Assembly: GCF_052324685.1 (NCBI RefSeq)
Contig: NW_027507243.1
Span: 1-64,000, forward strand
DNA length: 64,000 nucleotides
Direction: 5' to 3'
DNA from: Brachyhypopomus gauderio
Taxonomy: Eukaryota > Chordata > Actinopteri > Gymnotiformes > Hypopomidae
Numbering within the stretch: the stretch's first letter is position 1; each line of letters starts with the position of its first letter. The notes below the pieces were generated by a model. The model ran no database searches and had not been told where the DNA came from. It worked only from the letters and a program-made list of their open reading frames with translations. Shown piece after piece: positions 63,420 to 64,000 of this stretch. The position numbers were made by a program, and so were the translations under genes.

Positions 63420-64000
63420 CGTAAAAGAATGCAAAGATGACCTATTTATAATGAGAGCAAAACCTGAACAACAGACATTGCTAGTTTGTTTTGCAGAACA
63501 CCTTTAAGCTTGCTAATTGAATGTAAATAGCAACTCAACTATAAAAGTCACACAGCACCTGGTATTCCCAAGCTGTCCCCCATACAAGTATTAACCTGGC
63601 CAAAACCTATTTAGCTTCCGAGGTCAAATGAGATCGGGCGTTTTCAGGCTGGTGTGGCCGCAAGCCATAAAACAATGCAAAGATTATCTAATTATAACAA
63701 GAGCAAAACCTGAACAACAGAAATTGCTAGTTTTTTTGCAGAACACATTTAAGCTTGCTAATTGAATGTAAACAGCAACTCAACTATAAAAGTCACACAG
63801 CACCTGGTATTCCCAAGCTGTCTCCCATACAAGTATTAACCTGGCCCAAACCTATTTAGCTTCCTAGGTCAAATGAGATCGGGCGTTTTCAGGCTGGTGT
63901 GGCCGTAAGCCATAAAACAATGCAAAGATTATCTAATTATAACAAGAGCAAAACCTGAACAACAGAAATTGCTAGTTTTTTTGCAGAACACATTTAAGCT

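Larger units (their letters stand above)
1..64000 (-). repeat. 5S rRNA-derived higher-order satellite array
   Basis: The window is a single head-to-tail array of 5S-like monomers, all with RNA sense on the minus strand. About 245-bp monomers (A, B, G), a 227-bp form (D) and an 88-bp relic (C) are ordered into a 12-unit higher-order repeat of 2,594 bp. Full-length copies of that order occur at 7328, 9922, 32760 and 54227, with one-to-three-base length variants at 30167, 42541 and 56821. Other copies are shortened, lengthened or rearranged. Corresponding units in different HOR copies look identical or nearly so, whereas A and B inside one HOR differ at 17 of 119 gene positions. That is the usual signature of a homogenised HOR satellite. 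Every monomer except the C relic has one AAGCTT (HindIII) site. 5S-derived satellites are known in fish (5SHindIII of Hoplias malabaricus) and hyloid frogs (PcP190). I cannot say that this is either of them. Confidence 0.95.
61429..64000 (-). repeat. HOR copy 23 (cut by the window end)
   Basis: Units: A1 61429, B1 61675, B2 61920, C1 62165, A2 62253, B3 62499, C2 62744, A3 62832, D1 63078, A4 63305 (extra A in GGAGCG), G 63552, D2 63797 running off the end. Confidence 0.9.

Overview
The whole window is one continuous tandem array derived from 5S ribosomal RNA genes. The RNA-sense strand is the minus strand for every copy, and no unrelated DNA interrupts it. The array runs off both ends: the first unit lacks its left 18 bases and the last unit is cut at base 64000. 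The best copies match vertebrate 5S rRNA in register over 119 positions, differing from human 5S at 17 positions as I recall that sequence. They keep the intermediate element and nearly all of box C, and carry a TATAAATA box at -31 to -24. The 5' end GCTTACGGCC and the TATA at about -30 point to a vertebrate, most likely a bony fish. A frog is possible; species cannot be told from this window.

The array is built from a few monomer types of about 245 bp (119 bp of 5S plus about 127 bp of spacer). Unit starts quoted here are the first base of ACAGCACC on the + strand. A units (about 246 bp) hold a near-canonical 5S gene. B units (245 bp) hold a decayed 5S copy with 17 differences from A. G is a B variant with a TTTT inside the gene body. 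D units (227 bp) are B-like with a shorter left spacer, read as the 3' flank of the next A gene. C units (88 bp) are D-like units that lost 139 bp between two AGCTT repeats. In left-to-right order these form a 12-unit higher-order repeat (HOR): A1-B1-B2-C1-A2-B3-C2-A3-D1-A4-G-D2, 2,594 bp long. Subtypes: A1 = G at the -8 flank on the + strand plus a T7/T8 tract; A2 and A3 = C at -8, next to C1 and C2; A4 = G at -8 plus a GTTTGTTTT tract; B2 = AAGAACAAAAC; B3 = GATGATC; C2 = GGCATT.

I split the window into 23 HOR copies, each starting at an A1. Bases 1-22401 (copies 1-9) are regular copies with deletions of 579 or 245 bp, a 718-bp duplicated A4-G-D2 triad at 4596, and hybrid units at 19002 and 22175. 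Bases 22402-28732, 37368-42540 and 47148-52792 (copies 10, 15 and 18) are expanded and share a 2,214-bp variant cassette. The remaining copies are mostly regular. Two larger layers lie on top: a direct tandem duplication with a 9,780-bp period (about 31.6-41.4 kb and 41.35-51.4 kb), and a segment of about 13.8 kb repeated at an offset of 24,060 bp.

There are 102 A-type copies (one truncated at the left edge, one fused to a D spacer). I found no protein gene, tRNA, transposon or unrelated spacer. The most interesting feature is the split between unit types: A units keep gene body and TATA box but have no T4 terminator at their 3' end, while B units keep a T4 there but have lost promoter quality. 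Even A copies have two mismatched pairs in helix II. This looks more like a 5S-derived satellite under concerted evolution than an ordinary 5S gene cluster, although transcription of A copies cannot be excluded. Identity between copies was judged by eye.
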